Source of the DNA: Parapristionchus giblindavisi
Taxonomy: Eukaryota > Nematoda > Chromadorea > Rhabditida > Diplogasteridae
DNA length: 64,000 nt
NCBI GenBank assembly: GCA_943737045.1
Contig: CALSFV010000068.1
Location: forward strand, 186,001-250,000
Direction: 5' to 3'
Shown: positions 46,711 through 58,355 of the stretch, one piece after another
Layout: the number at the start of each line of letters is the position of its first letter
Numbering within the stretch: position 1 is the stretch's first letter
Position numbers and translations under genes: made by a program
Notes under the pieces: model-generated
Told to the model about the DNA's origin: nothing
Seen by the model: the letters and a program-made list of their open reading frames with translations, nothing else
Databases searched by the model: none

Positions 46711-46990
46711 TAATAATAATAATAATAATAATAAATTTATCTGGCCTCGGAGGATATTTTAAGATTCATAATTAAATGTTTAAACAATATGATAAAGTCA
46801 GGAGGAAAGAAGGCTGCGATTACTTGATCGTAGCATACAACACTTAAGAGTTACGAATAAGAGACTTCAATACATTGGCACGATGGGTACAAACAACACT
46901 ATTGTCAAGATTATTCCATTTTTAGAAATACGATTTGTCAAAAACAATGAGAACATTTTAGATGAGAACATTGTCCTAGACATATTATAA
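46711..46990 (-). mobile_element. LINE 3' end, inverted copy
   Basis: The reverse complement matches 43500-43700 plus the tail, ending in (ATT)n; on the + strand this is the AAT run at 46711-46733. It shows the LINE 3' end without the TTAA insertion. 5' truncated, as is usual for LINE copies. Confidence 0.85.
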
Positions 46991-47112
46991 AAAAAGAGAA
47001 ATAGAACTGAAGATAAAATTGGCTTTCATCAGTAATAAATCAATAGTTATCATGGATGTATACCGAGTGATAATAATAAAAAATAGTTTAGGTCGGTTTC
47101 AGAGATAAGTGC

Positions 47113-48206
47113 AGGGTGCGCCATAATTACCCGAACTGTTGTCTTCATATGATTCTCCCTTGGGAATTCACTTCAATGATATGGTTCATGGTAAAGCTTA
47201 TAAAGAGAAGGGCAGTTATGATGTACATGGTGGGGTTCATTATGGTGACAAAGTAAAAACGGAATATTTATATTCAAAAATATCGAGTTCAGTTCAAATA
47301 TGTACCGGGTAATCTTCAATCATCTGGGAATACAATAAAACGACGTTCTTGAGACGGGAGTGGTACGCCTCTTCACAGTAGGCACGGATACAACTGCTAC
47401 TGGTGTCATTTCCGCAACCACCGTGTTATTTCATCAGCATGAACTTGATTTTTCATGTGCTGGGGCGCGTTCACCTCGCTTCTCGAATCCTTCCGCTCAT
47501 CCAAGATGGACTATACCGAGTATCAGGCATTGCTCCCGACCTTTCTCTTTCCTTTCATGAGAAAAACCGAGCCCGTCTCCTGGTCTACCAGAATGGTAAC
47601 GGCTCCATCCATGCCATCACCTCACAAATGCAGGGTTTGCGGACAAGAACGTTACTATTCTTCCTTGGCCCATACGCTTCACCGATGTAAACCATATGGG
47701 GAACTGATGAGGATATCCTGGGTCATTGTATGGACAAGAGAAATAAACAGTACGGGGTCGTTGCCAAGTTGATGGCTGTCATCATGTTTTCTGCCCTCTA
47801 TGGAAGCATGCCCAATCGCACCTTTGGCTTAATCTCGAGAATGGACCATAACATCGATTATTAACCTGTTGTTGGCCTGTTGTTGTCATGCAGAAGTTTG
47901 AAAAAATAACATTTCATGAAAAAATCAGGGTGTCTTATCATTATGTCGCGGTAAAATTCCGGAAAATCATTATTTCTCGTTGTCCATCAGCTTCATTATC
48001 GAGCGGTACAGATTTCGACCGGTTCTGTTTTTCACAGCCACGACGAAATGCGGCGTGACAACCGTGGGCTCAATTAATCTCCCGGGACGGTCCAGTATGA
48101 TCACTCGTCATGATGCCACAATAGAGGTGGCACATATGCATTGTGGCATGGGTATCATACATAATGGTGAAATAAATACGGGTAATTATGGCGCTCCATA
48201 TATATG
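47113..48206 (+). mobile_element. Tc1/mariner-like relic with broken transposase
   Basis: Inverted ends share GCGCCATAATTACCCG (47118 and, reversed, 48178-48195). Between them are Tc1-type pieces in several frames: MCWGAFTS, then LVYQNGNGSIHAITSQMQG, then NVTILPWP, then NHMGN, then a C-terminal KRNKQYGVVAKLM. Frames are interrupted repeatedly, so it is inactive. The usual DDE triad cannot be read as a set. Confidence 0.7.
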
Positions 48207-50290
48207 GATTGTTTTCGTTCTTTATTTTATGTATGTCAAAATGCATATTTCGAAAAGAACAATTAATAATATTTTAATAATATTTTATCATTTCTCATAA
48301 AGAGATTACGTTTGGCACAACTACATGTCTCTTTTTAGACATATATCTACAATTCCCTGTAAGGGTAATTGTATATGTCTAGCGAAATGCAAAACGTGCC
48401 GTTACGGCGTAGACGCGTGACAATAAGACAAATATAATGCCGCATAAGAAGGTGTGTTATTGGAGAAAAAAATCGAATTAAAGACACCGAGCTAATTTTT
48501 CCCTTCACTCTCTCACGTTGACAAAAAAAGCGAGAGAGCATTGCCACAGCGGAGAGTTTCAAATTAGTTGTGTGTGTGCCTTTAAAGATGCCCTCGAATG
48601 TCTATGCACTTCCATAACACATCTTTCATGCAATGGCTAAATCGTATGCAAGAAACTATGACGACATTCATCAATCACATTGCGCAGTGGTAAAAGTTTG
48701 TTCTAATTGTAAGTAGCATAGCTTCGCGAGTTCGAAACCTAAAAATTAGTGCCTTTGCAGTACTGTCAAGCATGATTCATTCATGATTCCAGCGACCAAT
48801 AAGCTGACTTAGCATAAAATACTAATTGGATGGTATGCAGAATAACTTTTCCTATCTTTCTGGCAGTTTGTTCAAGAAAATATTCGTGGGACTCCGCAGT
48901 CAAGCCTCTTTCCAGAATCATGTTCAAATCCCATATGTTTCATGTCCCCTTTGATCTCGGTGTTCCGGAGATTTGAACCACATTCTAGTCTAACGATCTT
49001 TGTCTAATTTTCAAGAAATTTGTCGACTCTACCAGACTACTCACACAGTATTCTTTCATTATCCCACTATACTGTGTGAATCAATTTCTTTGCAGCTATT
49101 CTGAGAATACGGATCACTTTTTCGCTAATGATTTGCCCAACTTTTCCATGCATTTCATTTTATCTTGGCGTTTTACGAAGGAATGTTTATTAACAGAATA
49201 GGCTACATTTTAATCGCCTTTTTTTCTTTGTACAAAAGTGTCAACAACACGCGTTCGTCTTAACCCTAGTATGTGAACACGGCGTTCATATTGATTGCAT
49301 CTGCAACGATTCCTTTCGGAACGTCGCGGTAGCCTACTGGTGTCCAAACCTATTTTGAACTTTCGTGGTAGGAGAATTCCGAAAAGACTCTTAATTTTGT
49401 AATAATTTTGCAATATACACTCTCGCGGGATACTAATTAGTCACTAAACCGCCGTGGAGAAGCCGTTCTGCTTTAAAATATTTTCGGATTTACTTTACTG
49501 ACGCTAAAACAATGACAAGAAGTAGAGAAAGTGTGTAAAAATGAGCAAGAAAATTTCGACGGGTCGGGGCCCAAACCAGGGGGCGGGGGTAGAAGGGGTA
49601 TGCCAGATGAGCTCACGATTGAGCGGTCGAGACAGTTCTTCACTGTAACTAGCCTCTGGTATGGTTTTTTCTGCACATACGTTAAAAAGATTTATTGACG
49701 ATGTCGATTGGTAGATCAGTGGTGCAACTTGTGAAATCATCTCGCATATATGGCCAACCATACTGGCCAATTTCAGAATCCCGTCGTAACCCTTTCCCTT
49801 GTAAGAATCATCAAACTATATGATTTCACAACGTGGGATGATGTGAAAATATCTGTGGCATTAAATCATTACCCTGGCATACCTTTTCATGAGAAGAAAA
49901 ATTACGATTATTGCGTTTTGATGAGATTATTTCCTGGTAGGTCAAAATCTTCTCACAATCAGATTGCGTGATTGAACATGATTGTACTTCATCTTTATGT
50001 CGTCTGTACCATATTCATCTCTTCGACTCTCTATTTCTGCTTATTTCTTCACTGATTCTTATTTTTTCGTCGAAAAATGATTTGGTCGAACAGAATACAG
50101 AACATTTTCCGTTAAATTTTTCTGTATTCTGTTCGACCAGCTCAACTCAAAGAAGCTAAAAACGCTACACGTCGTTATTTTCGCTTTGAGTTGCGCGATT
50201 GTGCTACATTTGGACAAACAAAAATGACGTTAATCATTTTTACATCTTTATGTTGGAATATTAGCGACAATGTTATCCATTTTCATTCTC
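48207..50290. other. Gene-poor region with SINE-like and MITE repeats
   Basis: An imperfect hairpin lies at about 48337-48383. A MITE lies at about 48475-48590 (CCGAGCTAATTTTTC, AGCGGAGAGTTTCAAATTAG). A SINE-like copy at 48680-48905 has an A box-like TGCGCAGTGGTAAAAG and a B box-like GAGTTCGAAACC. A perfect hairpin is at 50083-50139. No gene supported. Confidence 0.55.
50083..50139. repeat. Perfect 19-bp hairpin
   Basis: TGGTCGAACAGAATACAGA at 50083-50101, a 19-nt loop, and its exact complement at 50121-50139. Confidence 0.9.
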
Positions 50291-50378
50291 TTTTCATTTG
50301 ATATTCGATAGTGTGGGTTTTTTCAACTATTCAGGTTATCAATTTCAACTCGTCAATCTTATTATTATATTGCTGTTC

Positions 50379-52984
50379 ATGAATACGTCTCTGCTAGCAG
50401 AATCGATACGACAGATGTACGAAATTTTCGTTATTATCGAACTCACGAACATATGTAAGTTTTCATTATTTTATGTTACCGTTCTTTTGCCATTTCAAAA
50501 ATGCATATTCCGATATATTTTGCTACAGAAATTAAATAGCAACTGCTTAAGCGTACTTTTCAATTATCAAGCAAACAAGCACACTATTTTTCAGCCATAT
50601 CAATATTAGGCAACATTATTCTTGTTTATTTGATTATCTTCAAGTCTCCAAAGGAATTAGGTGCTTACAAGTACCTACTACTTATTTTCACACTCAACGA
50701 TATATATTTTCCCATTGTTCACTTCCTCACACTTCCGGTAAAAAATATCTTATATAGAAACCATCCTTACATTTCAAACACTATATCGCTTTTGACTAAC
50801 ATAATGAAGAGTCCGTTAGAAATGAACCCCTTAGCCAATCAATTCCATTTTAGGTGATCTGCTCATATAAAGATGCATTTATTATGTTTTCGCATGGACT
50901 CTGGTCATCGAAGGTTTGTCACCCTCTATAAGTATTAAAGGGACCGGGAAACGAAAAAACAAGTTGATCTCATATAAAAGAGCTTGAAATTCTGTTTCGA
51001 AATATATACATCTTATATCATAAGAATTCTTTGGTAAGGAGAACGGCGCAGTTAAAAAAAACTACAGTCTGCTCCAGATACGGGAGCCTTTTCCTAATTG
51101 CCTAACCAACTCTTTGGATACGACTTGAAATTGAATATTTTAATGATAATTCTATCCGCAGTGGGGAATTATGAAGAATAAAACTCAATAATGGGCTTTT
51201 TTGAGCTTTTCGATAGAGTTAGAGTACTGTAGTTCGGAAACCTCGCCCGTGGTGTGGAGCAGGCTACAGTAATCCAACTTCTTACCAGAGCGTCCTTTCA
51301 AACTTTCAAATACATATTTCTGAATAGTTATTTGAGCTTATCAACATGAGATCAACTAATTTAACTATTTCGAATCGAAATTTTTGGATGCCAGCTGCCT
51401 TTAATTAAGTATTTTCTAGAGATAAAACAATAGAAAAAAAGATATTCACAGATATCGTCAATCGTATAACCGAATCATTTTCCAGACAACTTGTTTATTG
51501 ACATTTAATGGCAATTTTAGATCTCAATTTGCGTTCTGGCATCTGTTTTCTCACAGACTATGCCACTTCTGGCTCATCTATTCCTTTATCGATTGATTGC
51601 TGTTAAATGGTAATTGGAATCGTTAGATAATTGTCGATTCAGTAATTAATTCAGGTCGCATAATCTTAAATATTATACAAAAACAAATGTTATATTAGTA
51701 GTGGGATCTACTGTTTTATTGGAACAATTAGCATGGTATGAATTATTTATAATCGGAAGCCATAGTTCGTTTTCCTGAAAAAAAGATATTCGTGACACAT
51801 ATCTTTACACATATCTGTTCTGCATTATTGCTATATCGAAAATATTTGTTGGTGATTTTCCTTTCTATAAAGCTCAATTTACGATTGTTTTAAGGTTTTT
51901 CAATTGTTATTACAATTACGATTCGGAACCGGAGATGAAGGATTATGTTCAAATATTCTTAGATGAAATGTTTTCCGGCGATGGAAAGGATCATATTGGA
52001 GCATTATATTGGGTAATATATACACATTAAATTCATTTTCATTTTCTAAAGAGCACTCATGGACCATCAATTCATTCCATCGATTCATAGATCATCAATT
52101 GAAAAAAATATCTAGACATCGCTAACAATGATCTTCATTGAAAAAAAAATTTCGTTTTTACGAGCTGTTCCACTTAATTTAATTTAATTTATCATACATA
52201 AACAAAGATGCTACAGCATTTGGAGAACATGCTAATGATTTTTTCAAGTTTAAAAAAATCATGCAAATTACTCAAAAGTATTTCTTTGTTAGTAAAAGTT
52301 ATTTAGTGGAATTTAACATGCTTATCTCTTACTTCATGTCTTCTTGATTTGAAATATATATTAGGATGTTAATGGACGACTTCGACTCCGTGCAGTAATA
52401 GCCACCATGGGATTCAATACGATCATGATGTCATGCAGTTCTGTTATTATTTTCTGTTCCATATCCATCGTACTAAAGCTAAGGTTTGTTTCCCAACAGT
52501 ATTAACCAAATATTTGATCTCAAAAACTCACCCTAGATACAATTACAGATTTTAAGAAGTAGGTTAATTTTTCTTTCAGAAATGAGAAGATTCAATGGAG
52601 TGGAAGGACAAAAAATATGCAACGAGCGCTGTTTTACACTCTCTTTGTTCAGGTATGTTGACAATCATTTTATATTATCATTTGTAGTCAAGTATCTGAG
52701 TTCTACGAATGAGAAAGGCTTTTCTGACAAATTTGTAGGCATCTATCGTAAATATGTATTTGTTTCAGATGCTATTCCCGATGCTATTTGTTTACTTACC
52801 ATGTGCAACCATTATCAATCTTCCCATGCTTGGCCTACGCATCAATATCTTTCCTAATCTCATATCATTATCAGTCACATTCTTTCCTCTAATTGACACA
52901 ATTGTCATCATTTTCGGAATGGAAAGCTACAGGTTCAATAAGTTCTTTTTTCAGGGGTTAGAAAGTTATAGAACTTTTTTATGA
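50379..52984 (+). CDS. Serpentine 7TM chemoreceptor (Str superfamily), right copy
   Basis: Exons: 50379-50454, 50595-50737, 50854-50913, 51521-51609, 51655-51735, 51895-52012, 52365-52483, 52580-52652, 52769-52984. Phases close, giving 324 aa. All internal exons have the same lengths as the left copy. Proteins differ at scattered positions (e.g. CVLASVFSQ against CMMAAVFSQ; YLPCATIINL against YLPCAGIINL). The C-terminus is longer and different (FFFQGLESYRTFL). It should be a sensory-neuron receptor. An in-frame ATG at 50298 exists; 50379 is chosen by alignment with the copy. Intron 3 was lengthened by a TTAA element. Confidence 0.88.
50939..51400 (-). mobile_element. TTAA-flanked MITE in chemoreceptor intron (copy B)
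   Basis: 462 bp, flanked by TTAA (50935-50938 and 51401-51404), with ends AGGGACC...GCTGCCT. The left-hand receptor has the empty site ATATTAATTAAG (about 37712-37723, other strand). Same family as copies at 14.2 and 46.0 kb. Confidence 0.92.
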
Positions 52985-53099
52985 ATCAGACGTTGGCATG
53001 TTAATATATTATCATTATTATTATTATATATAATGTGATAACATAAGTAGTGTTCGTTTTTTTTTTCCGTTTCGACTTCAGTCTAGCACTGTTGTTATG

Positions 53100-53700
53100 G
53101 AAAGCCTTCATCCTGGATACACTAGAGAGTTCGGACTTTTAAATGGACCAAGATGAAGACAAACCAGGCCGCCCTATGGAAGTGGATCTCGATTGATTAC
53201 TCCAAGAGGAAGAGGCTGATCCGTATCCCGATACAAGTGATATTGCAATGGTACTTGGAGTCAGCCAGAACACGGTTGTAGGAGGCCTTCACACTCTCGG
53301 AAAGAAGTGAAAACTTAGGGCCTTCATCACTCATGCCCTCACCATTACCTTTAGTTTCGACGAGTGAACTTTACTCTTCTCAATCAACATCGCCGATTTG
53401 ATTGGCTGGGCGACGTCATAACCGGCGACAAAAAGTGAGTGCGTAGGAGGGGCTGTGTTAACGAAGAGCGAATGAGATAGTGGGTTGGTGAGCAAGAAGA
53501 GCCAGAAGGTGTCAAAACAAATTTGAATGGCAAAAAAGTAATGCTGAGTCTGATCTGGTGGTTAGATGAGTCGAGAACTTTGAACTCGTTTGCGAGGGTA
53601 AGAATATCAGCCACGAAGGACTGCCAGGTAGATGGCAGAAGGTCGTCGATGCGATTGGAGAATATATCTAGAATCCACCATGATTTATTATAGTCTAGAC
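53100..53700 (+). pseudogene. Degenerate mariner transposase
   Basis: Translation in shifting frames gives DTSDIAMVLGVSQNTVV (helix-turn-helix), LHTLGKK, then HRRFDWLGDVITGDKK (first catalytic Asp region), EEPEGVKTNLNGKKVMLS and LIWWLDESRT. These are mariner-family blocks in the right order. Several in-frame stops; the last catalytic block was not seen. Confidence 0.8.
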
Positions 53701-53782
53701 AGAAATTTATTGTAGAGTGAAAAATAACCGTTACTTATGTCGGTACCTTACTTTCAGTTTTTTTCCTTAATCAAATCTTAAA

Positions 53783-53898
53783 GGGAGCGTGACCTCACTC
53801 AATGGTCTCTTCGACGCGCAATGCTTTCTCGTTGCTAGAGAACAGAGAAATAGTGTGCGCAATGAAGAGACCATTGAGAGAGGTAACGCTCCCTTCAA
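53783..53898. mobile_element. Palindromic MITE
   Basis: AGGGAGCGT...CTCAATGGTCTCTTC is mirrored by GAAGAGACCATTGAG...ACGCTCCCT, with a CTTTCTCGTTGCTAGAGAAC centre. A related, more decayed sequence is at about 60585-60690. Confidence 0.8.
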
Positions 53899-53899
53899 G

Positions 53900-56100
53900 C
53901 AGTATGAATAATTCTTCTTCAGATCCGCACTGTTCCCTTCACTTCGTCGCAGCTACAAAACATCATCATCTGAAAACTTTACCGTTAGAGCGAAGTGACA
54001 TGGAATAAAATTCATTCAATATACAATTTAAAAAATAACATTTTGTTCAAAATTCGCGAAAGGAAAGGAAAACCGGAGAAAAGTCTCATAGACTCTCCTT
54101 ACACTCCATCTCCTCCTTCTTATATAAAGATGTATAGGATGAAAACAATCTATTCTGAGGGAAAACTATTGCTTCCATTATACCACTAATAGTAAACACT
54201 CACTTTTATGAATAACGTTCGTATTATTGTAAAAAATTTCTTATTGTAATAATATAATAATAATTTATTCATCAAAAATTGGCAAACACGTGATAACCAA
54301 TAAATGAATGTATGTAACTAGAAGTGAGAGATCAACCTTACAAATGTGACTCATATTATATGAGAGGATAGGAAAGGACTGGTGGAGATCGAATATCTAA
54401 TAAAATATAGTGGAGATGTGAACAAATGATGAAGGTGAGAATAAGAAATAAGGGGAACTGATCAGTCATTGATTTTAAATGTTCTCGGTTTATTTTCTGA
54501 ATGATCTGTATATCTTTATGTCATCTGCATAGATAGGCGAGCCAGCACACCTTCTTTTTGGTACTAGTAATGGTTACGATTTAAAACACATTTATCAAGA
54601 GTAGGACTCTGATGTGCATGGGGAAAAGCTTTTCTTGCTTCCGACAGTCCCAGAACACAGACGTTGATCTTCATATGCGCGTCTTCGATTTCACAAATCC
54701 AAGAAGATCGGCAGGCAGTTTTGGCTTCCCATGATTGGGTCTCACTGCCACGGTGACCCAATCCGGCTTGGCAGGCTTCGCAGGTTAGTAATGGTATGGG
54801 ATATAAAAGGTGCGAAGCGAATGCCAGACGGGTTTGATCGAGAGGTAGTGGAGATAGAAAAGAGAGGAACTGAAGAGTGAAACGTGTATTTCTATATGTA
54901 TTGTGTAGTCACAGCGATACACTCGACATTTCATACAATATACTTCGGAATTCTCGCCTGCTTAGCAGTTACGCCGTTTTTTCTTCACACGAGCAGGGGT
55001 TTAGTACCTAAGACTCTTGTTTCAGAGGCTCATTATAGCAATGAGCGGGAGAAATTACGAATCCATTTTAGAGGAAACGTTCTATCGTCGACAAATTATT
55101 ATGCTGTTGCAGCTTAGCGAACTCATCATTATCTCCACGATCTGAACTGCGACTCCTATTATTTATTTATCATTTTTTTAATAAAAAAATATATTTAAAT
55201 GTATTGAATTAATTTGTAAAATTATTAGAGAACTACGTAAACGGACAACTGATTGAATACTTTAGTCTAGTATAGTAATCGACGGAAAGCATACGGCCAC
55301 GGAAAGCACACGGCCATGGAAATCGACGGAAAGCATACGGCCATGGAAATCGACGGAAAGCATACGGCCACGGAAAGCATACGGCCTGCAGGAAAGACAC
55401 ATAAACTTGAGGGGATTTACAGTTTCGTTTAGGTTTTTTTTTTGCAGAAGAAGCAGCTTTTCTAGCAAGAGTGAGTTGCCAAAAGTCTGGAAGATTTATA
55501 TTTCCATGTTTTGGATTAATTCTATAATCTCATAGTTTTGCCCATCATTCCTCTTTTATCTCGTAATCATGAAAGAACTTTCTGGAGAAGAAACCGCTAA
55601 ATAGGTTTAATGCTACTGAAAATTAAAAATCAATATATTTTCGCTCAAAACATCTATCACAACAAAATATCATACCAACGTAAACCCTATATTAGGATTT
55701 ACAAAATATTAATTGGTAAAGTAAGAATGAATTGTTTGTAGATTGTGTAGAGTGAAACAGTACCTACTAGTGACTTATTGTTAAGGCATTTACCTCTCCC
55801 AGAGAGGATACTCATTGTCAGTAACAAATGCAAAAATCTCAAAATGTTTTCATTTCTATTTTTTTCATTTGCATTGCAAAATATTTTGAAATAAGAGTAA
55901 ACAATATAATTTATATGTGAATTATCATGGTAGACGATCTGTTAGTTTACTCTCACGCCACTTTTGGTCTCACTCCAGTGGTTTACTATCCATACTTTTC
56001 TCTTTATCATTACCCACTTCACTCATTTCACTATACACTGTACTCGGTATACAGAGAGCCATATAGAACCATTGATTCAATCTTATAATTATAAATTATT
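53900..56100. other. Mostly non-coding part of right arm
   Basis: A TATAAAA at about 54802 precedes a 77-codon ORF at 54884-55117 that begins with a hydrophobic stretch (YFGILACLAVTPFF). It has no splice or homology support and is not called a gene. A minisatellite lies at 55271-55386. Otherwise nothing clear. Confidence 0.4.
55271..55386. repeat. Minisatellite, about 27-bp unit
   Basis: Repeats of GGAAAGCATACGGCCA(T/C)GGAAA(TCGAC), some units shortened to GGAAAGCACACGGCC. About four to five units, not coding. Confidence 0.85.
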
Positions 56101-56140
56101 TATTTAATAAGAGAGCATGGGACTATGCAAATTGTCTTCT

Positions 56141-56150
56141 CCCTATATAG
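56141..56150 (+). promoter_or_regulatory. TATA-like box of right mucin-like gene
   Basis: CCCTATATAG about 60 bp upstream of the ATG at 56209. Same sequence and spacing as the left copy. Confidence 0.55.
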
Positions 56151-56208
56151 TCACTGTTTCCATTTTCCATTTCATTCCCTTCCCCTTCTCTACTCCATAA
56201 CGGTCGAC

Positions 56209-56961
56209 ATGTCTCCACTGGTCTATCTTCTCTTGGCTCTGACCTTCACCTTCACCTCCACCTTAACGGCACAAAACGTCACTGATGCTCCAATGGATGA
56301 AGCTTCGTTTAATACAACAGATGCTCCAGTCGTACCTCCCAGGGATAAAGATACCGTATCACCTACCGCACCAAATGCTACAACTGAGGTACCAGCTACG
56401 GACGTTTCCAAGGTTGACGATGAAGCTGCAGTAACCGCTGATTCGAAAACTGAAGAGCCTGAATCTGTCGACGTGAGTTGATCTTTGATCTTTCAAGAAA
56501 CAACTACCTTCGATTTTTCAGGAATCTTCCAAGGCTCCAGCTGAGCCATCCGCTGTTAGTTTACCTGTGGAACCCGCGACGACTCAAACAGTTATCGAGG
56601 CCACTGAATCTGCTGAGATCACGACTGAGGCCAGGTCCACTGATATCACTACAGTTGCCTCTGTCAGCTGTTCTGAAGAATCCATTGATGTTGAATCCAC
56701 GTATGTTACATGTTCTCCATGTGTTTCCCCTCGCAAATACTTTACAAAATATCATTGAAAAAATAATCGATTGAAATATTACAGAACCAATGCTGTCGAT
56801 GCCGATGCTGCCCCTGCCCAAAGTGACACCGAAGCCCAGGCCAATGCTAACTCTGGAAGCTCTTCATTTGGGTTTGTTTGTGAATTCCTAAACTTGATAT
56901 TAATAATATTTATTTCAGATTCGCTCTCGTTGCTGCTGTCGCCGTTATTGGAGCCTTCTGA
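56209..56961 (+). CDS. Secreted mucin-like protein, right copy, probable GPI anchor
   Basis: Exons: 56209-56472, 56522-56700, 56785-56871, 56919-56961. Phases close, giving 190 aa. Signal peptide MSPLVYLLLALTFTFTSTLT; N-glycosylation motifs NVTD, NTTD and NATT; Thr/Glu/Ala-rich middle; tail SSSFGFALVAAVAVIGAF as in the left copy. It has four exons against five on the left, because the second intron is missing. The middle exon is very different in sequence (TTQTVIEATESAEITTEA) while both ends are almost identical. AATAAA is at 57086-57091. Probably a cell-surface or cuticle-facing protein; role unknown. Confidence 0.86.
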
Positions 56962-57145
56962 TTTGCCCTGCCCCCTGACTCAAAAACGAAGCTGATTCAC
57001 TGATTACTCCCCGATACTCGCCACCCTTGAATGTGGCATTCTGTCCATTCTCCCCCTTCTACTAACCCAGAACTGACTAACAATGAATAAATTAATTAAT
57101 AATTTAAATGTGTTGTCAATTTAATAAAATATTCTAACGATTTGG

Positions 57146-58355
57146 ACAGATTGAATTAATAATTTTATTAAAATCACATGATCTCGCATGAACGAATGAT
57201 ACGTGAAATAATCAATAAAACGCCATGTAAAATATGACATGATGAGAAGATGAGAAAAAGTAAAAAGTGGTGACGTTTAGTCGCTCCTTTATAATGTTTA
57301 TACAGATGATTGGACTGAGTAGAGAGTCTATGATAGTGAGAATAACCATAAGCTTGTTTGTCAGTGTAGATCACTATCGATTGACAATATTCTCTTTCAT
57401 CCGTGCTAGCGCTCTCTTCTGTGCCGTTAAAAGGCCTTTGGTCTTCTTATTCAACATATATCATGACGATCACATCTTCATTCGTGCACTTGAGAGAGAA
57501 TGAGAGAGCAGCCGATGGAACTTATGTCAAGAAATTTATTTATTTATTTTGAAAATGAAAGGCATAACAAAGGAGAGGAGATTGGCCAATCTCCTCCCTC
57601 ATTTAAATATGACTTTCAGTATGCATTTGGCGGTCTCTAATGATGACATCACGCAATGGAGACGCAATTGAGTAATGTCGAAGCTACGGAGATTCAAAGT
57701 TCAGGAACAAAATGAAGGGGTATTCACTCGCAATCATTTCCCAGTGAATATCAACAAAAGAGAATGCGTAATGTATACTTAAGCTCACAGACTAGCCGAT
57801 TAGGATACTATCACACTATGATAATATGTCTATTTTCATTGAATTCTTATCTATGAACTTGTTTCTTTATCAATGCGTCAGATTGAAAGTAAGATCTAAT
57901 ACATATGTCAGCAGTAAAGACAAATACATGTTAGTTAGCGATTTTATCGCAAAAATGCTTAAAATGAGTTTGGCAAAGCATAGAACTTGAACACAAATAT
58001 GAAGAAGAAAAACTATTATAATGAATTTTAACAAGGTGCAAGACAACCGGTAATAATGACACATGGCAACATAAATTGAGTGATTACGACAAAATACAAG
58101 AAAATTAGATGATAAAAAACTATATAGAGTATTAAAACACGAAATTATTTAACTATAAGTAAAAAATTAGTCATGGAACAGTGAATGAATAAATAAGCGG
58201 CTACCTGACTGGGCTCCCGTAGTAACTAGCAAATTAGGATAAAATTATGAGAACTGAGAATTGTTGGGCAAGATCAATAATAGTGGTGGTGGTGGAAAAA
58301 ATGCTCTTATTACCAAAAGTTTTCTTAGTCTAGCTGATCATGGGGAAGGGAAATG
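57146..58355. other. Intergenic, no gene seen
   Basis: AT-rich region between the edge of the duplication and the 3' end of ETS-B. Short open frames on both strands lack splice signals or recognisable composition. Confidence 0.5.

Larger units (their letters stand above)
50300..57145. repeat. Right arm of large inverted segmental duplication
   Basis: Inverted counterpart of about 33.12-38.81 kb, with a chemoreceptor followed by a mucin-like gene, both now on +. It contains insertions absent from the left arm: a TTAA MITE (50939-51400), a mariner relic and palindromic MITE (53.1-53.9 kb), and extra sequence at 54.2-56.1 kb. Confidence 0.88.

Noticed and set aside
47360..47772. Three overlapping + strand open frames as genes
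   Set aside because: They are frame-shifted pieces of one decayed Tc1-like transposase.
48001..48200. HNGEINT peptide resembling the glutamate synthase amidotransferase motif
   Set aside because: Only seven residues match, the surrounding sequence does not, and it lies inside a Tc1-like relic.
54884..55117. 77-codon ORF after a TATAAAA box as a secreted peptide gene
   Set aside because: Hydrophobic start but no clear signal peptide, splice structure or paralogue; kept only as a note.
56125..56208. Upstream in-frame ATG for the right mucin-like gene
   Set aside because: It lies before the TATA-like box and would place extra residues before a perfect signal peptide.
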